Source: Streptomyces hiroshimensis (lineage in GTDB: Bacteria; Actinomycetota; Actinomycetes; Streptomycetales; Streptomycetaceae). Taken from it: 64,000 nt of DNA. Both the position numbers and the translations under genes were made by a program. This document shows, in pieces, positions 14,157 through 22,414 of the stretch. The notes under the pieces are model-generated. The model saw only the letters and a list, made by a program, of their open reading frames with translations. It did not search any database and was not told where the DNA came from. Location of the stretch: contig NZ_BMUT01000011.1 in NCBI RefSeq assembly GCF_014650335.1, positions 268,846 to 332,845 on the forward strand, given 5' to 3'. The first letter of the stretch is position 1. Each line of letters opens with the position of its first letter.

Positions 14157-16604
14157 GTGACGGACGAACCGATGACGCTCTTCCACGAGAGTCCCGAGGA
14201 CCCCTTCTCGGTCGGCAACTCGGCGTCGGCCGTACTGGACCACCGGGGGACCGTCGTGGGCTGGGGACACCGCGCCGAGGCCCTGCTGGGCCACCCGGCG
14301 GACGACGTGATCGGGCGGCCCGCCCTGGAGGCGCTGGTGGACCCGGGCGACCGCGACGAGGTCGTGGCGGCGGCCGCCGCCTGCCTGCGGGACTCCGGCT
14401 GGTTCGGCATCGTCCCCGTAGTCCACCGCGACGGCCGCCGCATCCCCGTGGGCGTCCGGTCCCGCCGCATCGTCCGCGACGGCCCCGCCACCGAATGGTT
14501 CCTGGTCGGCGCCCCTGCGGGGGACGTGATCCAGTGGGAGACCGACCGCTCCGTCCTGGACGGGCTCTTCCGGACCGCCCCCGTGGGACTGGCCGTCCAC
14601 GCCCCCGACCTGAGCATCCTGCGGATCAACCGGGCCGTCGCCCGGATCGGCGGCATCACCGTCGAGCAGGCGCGGGGCCGCTGCACGGGCGACTTCCTGG
14701 TGGCGGCGGACACGGAGACGGTGGAGCGCCGCCTGCGCGAGGTGCTGGAGACCGGACGGCCGATGATCTTCACCGAGCAGCCGTGCCGGCTGCGCTCGGA
14801 CCCTTCCCACGTCCGGTACGTCTCCGTCTCCGCGTTCCGCATGGAGGATTCGGCCGGAGACATCCTCGGCGTCACCCAGTTGGTCGAAGACGTCACCGAA
14901 CGGCACCGGGCCAGACTCCGGCTGGCCCTGCTCAACGACGCAGGCGCCCGCATCGGCACCACGCTGGACGTGGTCACCACCGCCTGGGAGCTCGCCGACG
15001 TCGTCGTCCCCGAACTCGCCGACTGCGCCACCGTCGACCTCCTCGAACCCGTCAGCCGCGGCGAGGAGCCCTCGCAGGACGGCTTCGGGCCCGTCCTCCG
15101 GACGGCCGTCAGGTCCGAGAACCCGAGCGCCGAAGAGGGCCTCAACCCCCTGGGCGGCATCATCCGCTTCGCCCCGGAGACCCCGCAGGGCAGGTGCCTG
15201 GCCGAGCAGGTCCCGATCCTCGTGCCCGAGCTGCGCACCCCCGCCGACCACGCCGCCGTGGCGCAGGAGCGCGCCGACCACGCCCGGGCGATGGGCGTCC
15301 ACTCGGTCATGATGCTGCCGCTGGCCGCCCGCGGCCTCGTCCTCGGCCTCGTCACCCTCTGGCGCTCCCGCACCCCCGATCCGTTCGAGGAGGACGACCT
15401 CACCCTCGCGGGCGAGTTCGCCGCCCGCGCCGCCGTCTGCATCGACAACGCCCGCCGCTACACCCGCCAGCACCAGGCCGCCCTGACCCTGCAGCGCCGC
15501 CTGCTCCCCGGCGAGCTGCCCGAGCTTCCGGCCGCCGAGGTCGCCCACCAGTACATCCCCGCGGGCGCCGCCGAAGGCGTCGGCGGGGACTGGTTCGACG
15601 TCATCCCCCTGTCCGGCGCGCGCGTCGCCCTCGTCGTCGGCGACGTGATCGGCCACGGCATCGACGCCGCGGCCACCATGGGCCGCCTGCGCACCGCTGT
15701 CCACACCCTGGCCGAACTCGACCTCGACCCCGACGAGGTCCTCTCCCACCTCGACGACCTCGTGCACCGGCTCGCCGCCGAACAGGAGAGCAACAACCAG
15801 GACTTCCCCCTGGACCAGGTGACCGGCGCGAGCTGCCTCTACGCCGTCTACGACCCGGTCTCCCGCATCTGCTCCCTGGCGCGCGCCGGCCACCCGCCGC
15901 CCGTCGTGGTCACCCCGGACGGCACGGCGGCCTTCGCCGACCTCCCGGCCGGGCCGCCGCTCGGCCTCGGCGGCCTGCCCTTCGAGGCGGCCGAGATCGA
16001 GCTGCCCGAGGGCAGTCTCCTGGCCCTCTACACCAACGGCCTCGTCCAGAGCCCCGAGTACGACATCGACGCCGGCCTCGCCCGGCTGGCGGAGGAACTC
16101 GCGCGCCGGGACTGCCCGGTGGAGGAGACGGCGAAGGCCGTCGTGGACGCGCTCCTGCCGGCCGAGCCGGGCGACGACGTCGCCCTCCTCCTCGCCCGCA
16201 CCCGCGTGCTGCCGGGGGACAGCGTGGCCACCTGGACCCTGCCCGCGGACGCGCGTGCCGCGGGGCAGGCCCGCGCGCTGATGGCCGAGCAGCTCAGCGC
16301 CTGGAAGCTGGACGACCTGGCCTTCACGACCGAGCTCGTCGTCAGCGAACTGGTCACCAACGCCTACCGCTACGCCGGGGGGCCGGTGACCCTGCGCCTC
16401 ATCCTCGGCCCCTGTCTCATCTGCGAGGTCTCCGACACCAGCAGCACCGCCCCGCACCTGCGCCGGGCCCGGACGACCGACGAAGGAGGCCGCGGCCTGT
16501 TCCTGGTCGCCCAGCTCACCGAGCGCTGGGGAACGCGGTACGGGCGCGAGGGGAAGACGGTCTGGACGGAGCAGCAACTGCCGCCGGGGCACTCGCCTGC
16601 ATGA
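14157..16604 (+). CDS. PAS-PAS-GAF-PP2C(SpoIIE)-HATPase regulatory phosphatase
   Basis: An 815-residue multi-domain signalling protein. Residues about 20-120 and 130-250 are PAS domains ('DEPTEWFLVGAP'-like end and 'GVTQLVEDVTERHRARLRLALLNDAGARIG'). About 265-435 is a GAF domain. About 445-670 is the SpoIIE-type PP2C phosphatase, with metal-binding 'VGGDWFDV' and 'VGDVIGHG'. About 680-810 is an HATPase_c/RsbW-type kinase ('ELVVSELVTNAYRYAGG', 'EGGRGLFLVAQLTERWG'). Such proteins control anti-anti-sigma/anti-sigma partner switching in streptomycetes. GTG start behind GGAAGGAGG. No sigma or STAS partner gene is adjacent, so its targets are elsewhere. Confidence 0.92.
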   Translation: MTDEPMTLFHESPEDPFSVGNSASAVLDHRGTVVGWGHRAEALLGHPADDVIGRPALEALVDPGDRDEVVAAAAACLRDSGWFGIVPVVHRDGRRIPVGVRSRRIVRDGPATEWFLVGAPAGDVIQWETDRSVLDGLFRTAPVGLAVHAPDLSILRINRAVARIGGITVEQARGRCTGDFLVAADTETVERRLREVLETGRPMIFTEQPCRLRSDPSHVRYVSVSAFRMEDSAGDILGVTQLVEDVTERHRARLRLALLNDAGARIGTTLDVVTTAWELADVVVPELADCATVDLLEPVSRGEEPSQDGFGPVLRTAVRSENPSAEEGLNPLGGIIRFAPETPQGRCLAEQVPILVPELRTPADHAAVAQERADHARAMGVHSVMMLPLAARGLVLGLVTLWRSRTPDPFEEDDLTLAGEFAARAAVCIDNARRYTRQHQAALTLQRRLLPGELPELPAAEVAHQYIPAGAAEGVGGDWFDVIPLSGARVALVVGDVIGHGIDAAATMGRLRTAVHTLAELDLDPDEVLSHLDDLVHRLAAEQESNNQDFPLDQVTGASCLYAVYDPVSRICSLARAGHPPPVVVTPDGTAAFADLPAGPPLGLGGLPFEAAEIELPEGSLLALYTNGLVQSPEYDIDAGLARLAEELARRDCPVEETAKAVVDALLPAEPGDDVALLLARTRVLPGDSVATWTLPADARAAGQARALMAEQLSAWKLDDLAFTTELVVSELVTNAYRYAGGPVTLRLILGPCLICEVSDTSSTAPHLRRARTTDEGGRGLFLVAQLTERWGTRYGREGKTVWTEQQLPPGHSPA

Positions 16605-16651
16605 AGGCGCTGGTCCTGGATGAGGACGCTGGTCCTGCGTGAGAGCACGGT

Positions 16652-16716
16652 TATAGATGAGGTCTATAGCAGCCATGGATTTCACATCTTGGACACTATA
16701 GGTGCAGGTCATGCAC
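16652..16716. promoter_or_regulatory. Cyanate operon control region with two inverted repeats
   Basis: This block is noticeably AT-richer than its surroundings. It contains TATAGA-N5-TCTATA (16652-16668) and GTGCA-N5-TGCAC (16702-16716), 50 bases apart and ending 46 bases before the carbonic anhydrase start. Cyanate operons in other bacteria are often controlled by LysR-type CynR; no regulator gene is next to this operon, so the binding protein is unknown. Confidence 0.6.
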
Positions 16717-16762
16717 AGTGGATGACGTCGGCCCCCACCGGCATCCACGCAAGGGAGTGACC

Positions 16763-17350
16763 ATGCATGACCTCACCGAGGGCGTCGCGCGTTTCCAGCG
16801 GGACGTCTACCCCGCCAAGGCGGAGCTCTTCGCCCGCCTGGCCGCGACCCACCGGCCGACGACGCTGTTCATCGGCTGTTCCGACGCCCGGGTGGTGCCG
16901 GAGCTGATCACCCAGAGCGAGCCGGGCGAGCTGTTCGTCATCCGCACCGCGGGCAACCTCGTTCCCGCTTACGCACCCCGCACGGACGGCATCGCGGCCA
17001 GCATCGAGTACGCGGTCGCCGCCCTGGGCGTCACCGACATCGTCGTCTGCGGACACTCCGCCTGCGGCGCGATGACCGCCCTGGCCGAAGGCCACGACCT
17101 GGGCACCCTGCCGACGACCGCCGACTGGCTGCGCCACGCGGACGCCGCACGGGCCCGCACCACGGTCGCCGGGGTGGACGCTCTCGTGCGCAGCAACGTC
17201 CGCGCCCAGCTGGCGAACCTGGTCACCCACCCGTCGGTGGCCCGTGCCCTCGCACAGGGCACCGTCACGCTGCACGGCTGGTGTTACGACATCGGCAGCG
17301 GCACCGTCGAGGAACTCGACGTCGCGGGCCGCCTCGGCGCAGTGGCCTGA
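16763..17350 (+). CDS. cynT: Beta-carbonic anhydrase of the cyanate operon
   Basis: The 195-residue protein carries the beta-class zinc site: C39 and the D41/R43 dyad in 'FIGCSDARV', then H98 and C101 in 'VVCGHSACGA'. It interconverts CO2 and bicarbonate. In cyanate operons the enzyme (CynT) keeps bicarbonate available, because cyanase consumes it as co-substrate and releases CO2. The immediate downstream gene is a cyanase, which supports that role. Start at ATG 16763 behind AAGGGAG; an ATG 15 codons earlier lacks a ribosome site. Confidence 0.9.
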   Translation: MHDLTEGVARFQRDVYPAKAELFARLAATHRPTTLFIGCSDARVVPELITQSEPGELFVIRTAGNLVPAYAPRTDGIAASIEYAVAALGVTDIVVCGHSACGAMTALAEGHDLGTLPTTADWLRHADAARARTTVAGVDALVRSNVRAQLANLVTHPSVARALAQGTVTLHGWCYDIGSGTVEELDVAGRLGAVA

Positions 17351-17374
17351 TCCCTCGTCCACCTGTCTCCGCCA

Positions 17375-17455
17375 CGCATGACCCGTCATGCGCGGCTTGT
17401 CACCCACGTGTCGTCACCCACGTGTCGTCACCCACCCACGTGTCACCCACGGAAG
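17375..17455. repeat. Inverted repeat and 14-base tandem repeats between cynT and cynS
   Basis: A near-perfect inverted repeat CGCATGAC-CC-GTCATGCG occupies 17375-17392. It is followed from about 17399 by tandem GTCACCCACGTGTC units (two full copies, then degenerate ones with CACGTG cores) up to about 17455. The array fills the 116-base gap just before the cyanase ribosome site (GGAAGGA). It could be an attenuator, a processing site or an internal operator. Confidence 0.6.
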
Positions 17456-17466
17456 GAACCCCTCCC

Positions 17467-17937
17467 ATGATCCACGCCCAGTTCGACCCCGCCGCCCGTC
17501 AGGCCCTGGCCGCCCAGGCCGTCGAGGCGAAGGTGCGCAAGGACCTCTCCTGGCAGCAGATCGCCGACGCCGCCGGCCTGTCCGTCGCCTTCGTCACCGC
17601 CGCCGTGCTCGGCCAGCACCCGCTGCCCGAGGCCTCGGCGAAGGCCGTCGCCGAGCTGCTCGGCCTGGACGCCGACGCCGCGATGCTGCTGCAGACCATA
17701 CCGACCCGCGGCTCCATCCCCGGCGGCATCCCGACCGACCCGACCGTCTACCGCTTCTACGAGATGCTCCAGGTCTACGGCACCACGCTCAAGGCCCTGG
17801 TCCACGAGCAGTTCGGCGACGGCATCATCAGCGCGATCAACTTCAAGCTGGACGTGAAGAAGGTCGCCGACCCCGAGGGCGGCGAGCGCGCCGTCATCAC
17901 CCTCGACGGCAAGTACCTGCCGACGAAGCCCTTCTGA
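17467..17937 (+). CDS. cynS: Cyanate hydratase (cyanase)
   Basis: The protein is 156 residues, the same length as E. coli CynS, and the catalytic residues fall at the same numbers: R96 and E99 in 'YRFYEML' and S122 in 'GDGIISAINF'. The N-terminal POU-like helical domain (residues 1-85) and C-terminal dimerisation/catalytic domain ('VITLDGKYLPTKPF' at the end) are complete. It converts cyanate plus bicarbonate to ammonia and two CO2. The ATG follows GGAAGGA. The gene lies between a carbonic anhydrase and a deaminase on the same strand, forming a cyanate-use operon. Confidence 0.96.
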   Translation: MIHAQFDPAARQALAAQAVEAKVRKDLSWQQIADAAGLSVAFVTAAVLGQHPLPEASAKAVAELLGLDADAAMLLQTIPTRGSIPGGIPTDPTVYRFYEMLQVYGTTLKALVHEQFGDGIISAINFKLDVKKVADPEGGERAVITLDGKYLPTKPF

Positions 17938-18032
17938 TCGGACCCCTTCTGACGGGCCCACTCCCCGCAATCCCCGCGCCCGGCTCCCCGCCGGGCGCGG
18001 GCTCCGCACCCCTTCCAGGAGCCACGACACCC

Positions 18033-18530
18033 ATGGACTTCATCCGGCGCACCATCGACATCGCCCGCAAGAACGTCGAGGAGGGCGGCCGCCCGTTCGC
18101 GACCGTCATCGTCAAGGACGGCGAGATCCTCGCCGAGAGCCCCAACCTCGTCGCCCAGACCTCCGACCCGACCGCGCATGCCGAGATCCTCGCCATCCGC
18201 GAGGCCTGCACCAGGCTCGGCACCGAGCACCTGACCGGGACCACGATCTACGTGCTCGCCCACCCCTGCCCGATGTGCCTGGGCTCGCTCTACTACTGCA
18301 GCCCCGACGAGGTCGTCTTCCTCACTCAGCGCGATGACTACGAGCCCCACTACGTCGACGACCGCAAGTACTTCGAGCTGAACACCTTCTACGCGGAGTT
18401 CGCCAAGGACTGGAGCGAGCGGCGGCTGCCGATGCGCCACGAGGCCCGCGACGAGGCCACCGCCGTCTACCGGTTCTGGCAGGAGCGCAACGGCGGCGAA
18501 CGCCGCGTGGCCGGAGCCCCCACCGCCTGA
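18033..18530 (+). CDS. Nucleoside/guanine-type deaminase in the cyanate operon
   Basis: A 165-residue cytidine-deaminase-like zinc enzyme: H49-A-E51 in 'TAHAEILAI', and C79/C82 in 'PCPMC'. 'RDDYEPHYVDDRKYFELNTFYAEF' resembles the C-terminal part of bacterial guanine deaminases and related nucleoside deaminases. It hydrolyses an exocyclic amino group and releases ammonia. It follows cynS by 95 bases, with AGGAG upstream of the ATG. Inference: the operon gathers nitrogen from cyanate and a purine- or triazine-like amine, but the true substrate cannot be read. Confidence 0.85.
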   Translation: MDFIRRTIDIARKNVEEGGRPFATVIVKDGEILAESPNLVAQTSDPTAHAEILAIREACTRLGTEHLTGTTIYVLAHPCPMCLGSLYYCSPDEVVFLTQRDDYEPHYVDDRKYFELNTFYAEFAKDWSERRLPMRHEARDEATAVYRFWQERNGGERRVAGAPTA

Positions 18531-18552
18531 CGGCGGCGGCCGGGACGGCCCG

Positions 18553-19851
18553 TCAGCGCGCCGCCTTCTCCTCCGCGGCGCGCACCGGCCCGGCGGGCTT
18601 CTCCACCGTCACCCGCTCCTCCGCCGCCGCAGGCTCCCGGCGGCGCCCGTTCAGCACCACCGTCGCCAGCACGCCGGCCAGCAGACCCCAGAAGGTCGAG
18701 CCGATGCCGGCCAGGGTGATCCCCGACGCGGTGGCCAGGAAGGTGACGACGGCCGCCTCGCGCATGCGCGCGTCCGCGAGGGCGGCCGTCAGGGAGCCGC
18801 CGATCGTGCCGAGGAGGCCGAGCCCGGCGATGCCCATGACGAGGGAGCCCGGCATGGCGGTCAGCAGCCAGCCCACGACACCGCCGAAGAGGCCCACCGT
18901 GATGTAGAACAGACCCGCCCACACGGAGGCCAGGTAGCGCCTGCGGGGGTCGCGGTGGGCGGCCTCGCCGGTGCAGATCGCCGCGGTGATCGCGGCCAGG
19001 TTCAGGCCGAAGCAGCCGAACGGGGCCAGCACGGCGTTGACGATCCCGGTCCAGGTGAGCAGCGGCGAGACCGGCGTACGGTAGCCCGCGCCGCGCAGCA
19101 CCGCCACGCCCGGCAGGTTCTGCGAGGCCATGGTCACCACGAACAGCGGCAGGCCGACGCCGATCAGCACCTGCCAGGAGAACTCCGGGCGTACGAAGAC
19201 CGGTTCGGCGAGCGCCACGTGCAGCCCCTGCAGGTGCCACGAGCCGCGGAACAGGCTCACCACGACCCCGACGGCCAGCGCGCCGATGACCGCGTACCGC
19301 GGCAGCCACCGCTTGCAGGCCAGGTAGACCGCGAACATCGGGAACACCACGGCGAAGTCCTGCTGCATCTTCGTGAACAGCCCGGTGCCGAACTGCACGA
19401 GCACGCCCGCCAGGAGCGCCGACGCCAGCGGCACCGGGATCCTGTCCATGACGCGCTCGAACCAGCCGGTCGCACCGCTGACGATCACCAGGGCCGCCGA
19501 GAGGAGGAACGCACCGACGGCCTCGGCCATCGACACCCCGTGCAGGCCGGTCGCCAGCAGGGCCGCACCGGGCGTGGACCATGCCGTGACGACCGGCGCC
19601 CGGTAGCGCAGCGACAGCCCGGCGCAGGTGACCCCCATGCCGATGCCCAGGGCGAACATCCAGGACGTCAGCTGCGCCGGGGTGGCCCCGGCCGCCTTCG
19701 CCGCCGTGACGACGATGGCCACGGAGCTGGTGATGCCGATGAGCACGGCGAGGAAGCCCGCCGTGACCGCGTCGGCGGGAGCTGCGGAACGTATGCGCTG
19801 CGTGAGCCGGATGATTCGGTGGGAGGGCACGCGTGCGAGTCCACTACACAT
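18553..19851 (-). CDS. BenE-type benzoate/H+ symporter family transporter
   Basis: About 432 residues with 11-12 hydrophobic helices. 'AGFLAVLIGITSSVAIVVTAAKAAGATPAQLTSW', 'RAPVVTAWSTPGAALLAT' and 'FVVTMASQNLPGVAVLRGAGYR' are diagnostic of the BenE family. Characterised members import benzoate with protons; others are of unknown specificity. The last 35 residues are charged and likely cytosolic. Candidate starts are ATG 19851 (used here), TTG 19866 and a GTG further in; no ribosome site settles the choice. It is convergent with the cyanate operon, 22 bases apart, and no benzoate catabolic gene is nearby. Confidence 0.85.
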   Translation of the reverse strand: MCSGLARVPSHRIIRLTQRIRSAAPADAVTAGFLAVLIGITSSVAIVVTAAKAAGATPAQLTSWMFALGIGMGVTCAGLSLRYRAPVVTAWSTPGAALLATGLHGVSMAEAVGAFLLSAALVIVSGATGWFERVMDRIPVPLASALLAGVLVQFGTGLFTKMQQDFAVVFPMFAVYLACKRWLPRYAVIGALAVGVVVSLFRGSWHLQGLHVALAEPVFVRPEFSWQVLIGVGLPLFVVTMASQNLPGVAVLRGAGYRTPVSPLLTWTGIVNAVLAPFGCFGLNLAAITAAICTGEAAHRDPRRRYLASVWAGLFYITVGLFGGVVGWLLTAMPGSLVMGIAGLGLLGTIGGSLTAALADARMREAAVVTFLATASGITLAGIGSTFWGLLAGVLATVVLNGRRREPAAAEERVTVEKPAGPVRAAEEKAAR

Positions 19852-19908
19852 GTTGATCTTCGTCAACCGACTTGTCGGCGCAGGCCGGTGGGGTGCTCGG
19901 TGCCCCGT

Positions 19909-21018
19909 CTACCGGGCCGCCGGCAGGACCACCTCGAAGCGGCAGCCGCCGGGGACGTTGCACACCGCCGCGCGGCCCGCGTGCGCCTCCACGATGCCGC
20001 GGACGATGGCCAGGCCCAGCCCCGCGCCGCCCGGGGGCGTACGGGCCTCGGTGCCGCGCCAGCCCGTGTCGAAGACCCGCGGGAGGTCCTCCTCGGGGAT
20101 GCCGCCGCAGCCGTCCGTCACGGACAGCACGACCGTGTCCGCCTCCCGGCGCGCGGCGACCGCGACCGTGCCGTCGGCGGGCGTGCGGCGGATGGCGTTG
20201 ACGAGGAGGTTGCCCAGGACGCGCGTCATCTCCTTGCCGTCGACCTCGACCGGCACGGCCTCGACGCCGTCCCCCGTCAGCCGGACGCCGTGCTCGCGGG
20301 CCAGCGGCCCCACCCCGGCCAGGGCGTCGTCCACCAGGTCGTCCACCGACATCCGGCTCGGGTGCAGCGGCAGCGCGCCCGCGTGGATGCGGGAGAGCTC
20401 GAAGAGGTCGCCGACCATGGTGTCGAGGCGCTCGACCTCCGTGCGCATCCGGCGGAGGTAGCGCGGGGGATCCTCCGCCACGCCGTCCTCCAGGGCCTCG
20501 GACATCGCCCGCAGCCCGGCCAGCGGGGTCCGCAGGTCGTGCGAGATCCAGGCCACCAGCTCGCGCCGCGAGGCCTCCAGCGCCTGCTCCCGCTCCCGCG
20601 AGCGGGCGAGCTTCCCGCTCGTCGCGGCCAGCTCGCGCCCCAGCGCGGCGAGTTCGGCCGTGGCGCCGCCGCCCGGGGCCGCGAAGCTGCCCTCGTCCCC
20701 GAAGGAGCGGGCGGCGCGCGTCAGGGCGTTGCTGTGCGCCACCACCCAGCGCCCCAGCAGCAGGGCGGTGGCGAGGGAGACCACGGCGGCCATCGCGCAG
20801 ACCGTCGTGACGACCGTCAGGTCGTGCGAGGAGAGGAACATCGCCCGGGCCACGGCGAGCGTCCCGGCCAGCATCGCGAGGACCGAGACGACGGCCACCA
20901 CCGTGAGGGAGACCGCCACCGAGCGGTGGCGCAGGGCCCGCAGGGCGAGCGCGCCCAGCAGCCCGGCGGCGGCCGCGCCGAGGAACGCGTACAGGGCGAT
21001 CAGGAGGACGTCACGCAC
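19909..21018 (-). CDS. Two-component sensor histidine kinase
   Basis: A 369-residue membrane kinase. Three hydrophobic segments lie within the first 95 residues, with little extracytoplasmic domain. The H-box 'WISHDLRTPL' has phospho-accepting H160. The catalytic part has an N-box 'LLVNAIRRTP' and G-boxes 'DGCGGIPEE' and 'GAGLGLAIV'. It should phosphorylate the response regulator encoded just upstream, whose 3' end overlaps this gene's start by 8 bases, implying translational coupling. With such a small sensor region, it may sense within the membrane or through a partner. The signal is unknown. Confidence 0.9.
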   Translation of the reverse strand: MRDVLLIALYAFLGAAAAGLLGALALRALRHRSVAVSLTVVAVVSVLAMLAGTLAVARAMFLSSHDLTVVTTVCAMAAVVSLATALLLGRWVVAHSNALTRAARSFGDEGSFAAPGGGATAELAALGRELAATSGKLARSREREQALEASRRELVAWISHDLRTPLAGLRAMSEALEDGVAEDPPRYLRRMRTEVERLDTMVGDLFELSRIHAGALPLHPSRMSVDDLVDDALAGVGPLAREHGVRLTGDGVEAVPVEVDGKEMTRVLGNLLVNAIRRTPADGTVAVAARREADTVVLSVTDGCGGIPEEDLPRVFDTGWRGTEARTPPGGAGLGLAIVRGIVEAHAGRAAVCNVPGGCRFEVVLPAAR

Positions 21019-21787
21019 GGTCCGCCCCTTCGCCGCGCACGCCCGGTCCCTGCGGAGGCTGCGCGGGCCCCTGCGGAAGCTGCGCGCCGTCCGCCTCGAA
21101 GCGGTAGCCGACGCCCCACACCGTCCGGATCAGCTGCGGCCGGGCCGGGTCGTCCTCGACCTTGCCGCGCAGCCGGCGCACGTGCACGGTCACCGTCGAC
21201 AGGTCGCCGAACTCCCAGCCCCACACCTCGTGCATCAGCTCCTCCCGCGAACAGGCCCGCCCCGGGTGGCGCAGCAGGAAGGACAGCAGGTCGAACTCGC
21301 GCAGGGTGAGGGCGAGCTCGGCGCCGTCCTTGGTGGCGCGCCGGGCGGCCGGATCGAGTACGAGGCCGGCCGCGCGCAGCAGGGGCGCCGGGCGGGGGTC
21401 CGAGGAGCGGGCGTGCGCGCGGCGCAGGACGGACGCGACGCGCAGCACCAGCTCGCGGGGGCTGAACGGCTTGGTGACGTAGTCGTCCGCGCCCACCTCC
21501 AGACCGAGGATCCGGTCCTCCTCGTCGCCGCGCGCGGTGAGCATGATCACCGGGACGGGGCCGTCCGCGCGGAGGCGGCGGCAGACCTCCAGGCCGTCCA
21601 TGCCCGGGAGCATCAGGTCGAGGACGACGAGGTCGGGCCGGACCGCCGCGGCCAGTTCCAGTGCGCGGGGGCCGTCCGCGGCCCGGTCGACGGTGAAGCC
21701 GGCGCGGTCGAGGTAGCCGGCGACGACCTCGGCGACGGTCGGGTCGTCGTCCACGACCAGGATGCGGGAAGGCGGGGTGTGCTGCAT
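21011..21787 (-). CDS. OmpR-family response regulator
   Basis: The 258-residue protein has a receiver domain ('RILVVDDDPTVAEV', phospho-acceptor D57 in 'LVVLDLMLPG', 'PVIMLTARGDEEDR', 'DDYVTKPFSP') and a C-terminal winged helix ('LTLREFDLLSFLLRHPGRACSREELM...RTVWGVGYRFE'). It is the partner of the overlapping kinase. The C-terminal extension (QLPQGPAQPPQGPG) is a short Pro/Gln repeat outside the fold. The ATG at 21787 starts the receiver domain directly; the open frame upstream is non-coding in character. Confidence 0.92.
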   Translation of the reverse strand: MQHTPPSRILVVDDDPTVAEVVAGYLDRAGFTVDRAADGPRALELAAAVRPDLVVLDLMLPGMDGLEVCRRLRADGPVPVIMLTARGDEEDRILGLEVGADDYVTKPFSPRELVLRVASVLRRAHARSSDPRPAPLLRAAGLVLDPAARRATKDGAELALTLREFDLLSFLLRHPGRACSREELMHEVWGWEFGDLSTVTVHVRRLRGKVEDDPARPQLIRTVWGVGYRFEADGAQLPQGPAQPPQGPGVRGEGADRA

Positions 21788-21989
21788 ACGGCAAGCCTCG
21801 CACCGCCCGGTGCGGAGCGCTTCGCGGGTCCGTGCCCGCCGGTGCCGGCGCCCTCGCCCATCGCGCTTATCACACTTCGAGCGCGGTGTCTGGTGCCTTC
21901 GGCCCGGTTGTCCGATGGTGAAGGCAACTACGGCTGGTCCACCGGCATTTGACGCTGCCCGGCATGCGCCGCAGGCAGGAAGGGGGGTC

Positions 21990-22076
21990 ATGAACTGTCC
22001 CGAATGTGGCGCGTCGACCATCAACGGTCCTGACGGGAAGTCCTCGTGTTCACAGTGTTCATGGCAGTCTGGGTGA
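21990..22076 (+). CDS. 28-residue CPEC/CSQC zinc-ribbon micro-protein
   Basis: A very short frame reading MNCPECGASTINGPDG then KSSCSQCSWQSG, preceded by an AGGAAGGGGGG ribosome site. The paired CxxC motifs 14 residues apart form a minimal zinc ribbon. The strong ribosome site and four perfectly placed cysteines argue that it is translated. It ends one base before the ATG of a second small CxxC protein, so the two are likely translated together. Function unknown; such micro-proteins could be RNA- or protein-binding modulators. Confidence is limited by its length. Confidence 0.55.
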   Translation: MNCPECGASTINGPDGKSSCSQCSWQSG

Positions 22077-22077
22077 C

Positions 22078-22326
22078 ATGGAAGAGCAGGCATGGCGCTC
22101 ACACGCCGCACCCGGCGAGCCCTACTACACCACCAACACCTGTAGCGGCTGCGGATCCGTCGTCCTGGGGGTACACGGCAGGTGGACGTGTGCCTCGTGC
22201 GGGACCTGCAGCCCGTACCAGGAACCTCCCGAGGGCTGGGCCTCGGAGATCGTTCCGGAAGGGAAGGGCGGCAACGGCAACGGCGCCGGCGGCCAGGCCT
22301 GCGACGATCCCCAGGGCAGACGGTAA
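22078..22326 (+). CDS. 82-residue zinc-ribbon protein
   Basis: The frame reads MEEQAWRSHAAPGEPYYTTNTCSG, then a second cysteine cluster WTCASCGTCSPYQEPP and a Gly/Asn-rich tail. CSGC and CASC form a second zinc ribbon, with 'VVLGVHGRWTC' between the knuckles, as in small actinobacterial zinc-ribbon proteins. The ATG follows the stop of the 28-residue gene with one base between, suggesting translational coupling. The last codons run into an imperfect 25-base repeat array. No function can be assigned. Confidence 0.6.
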   Translation: MEEQAWRSHAAPGEPYYTTNTCSGCGSVVLGVHGRWTCASCGTCSPYQEPPEGWASEIVPEGKGGNGNGAGGQACDDPQGRR

Positions 22327-22406
22327 GGCCTGTCCCCGGGGCAGACGGTAAGGCCGTCCCCGGGCCGGACGGCAGGGCGATTCCCGGGGCGGACGGTGAG
22401 GCGCGA
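22309..22406. repeat. Four imperfect ~25-base direct repeats
   Basis: Units of the form CCCCGGGGCAGACGGTAAGG start at about 22309, 22334, 22358 and 22382. The array begins inside the last codons of the zinc-ribbon gene and ends just before a hairpin shared with the convergent acyltransferase. Confidence 0.7.
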
Positions 22407-22414
22407 AGAAGCGG

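Noticed and set aside
21894..21926. TGCCTTC/GAAGGCA inverted repeat upstream of the zinc-ribbon micro-proteins
   Set aside because: The 19-base loop and short arms make it weak, and it could arise by chance in this composition.
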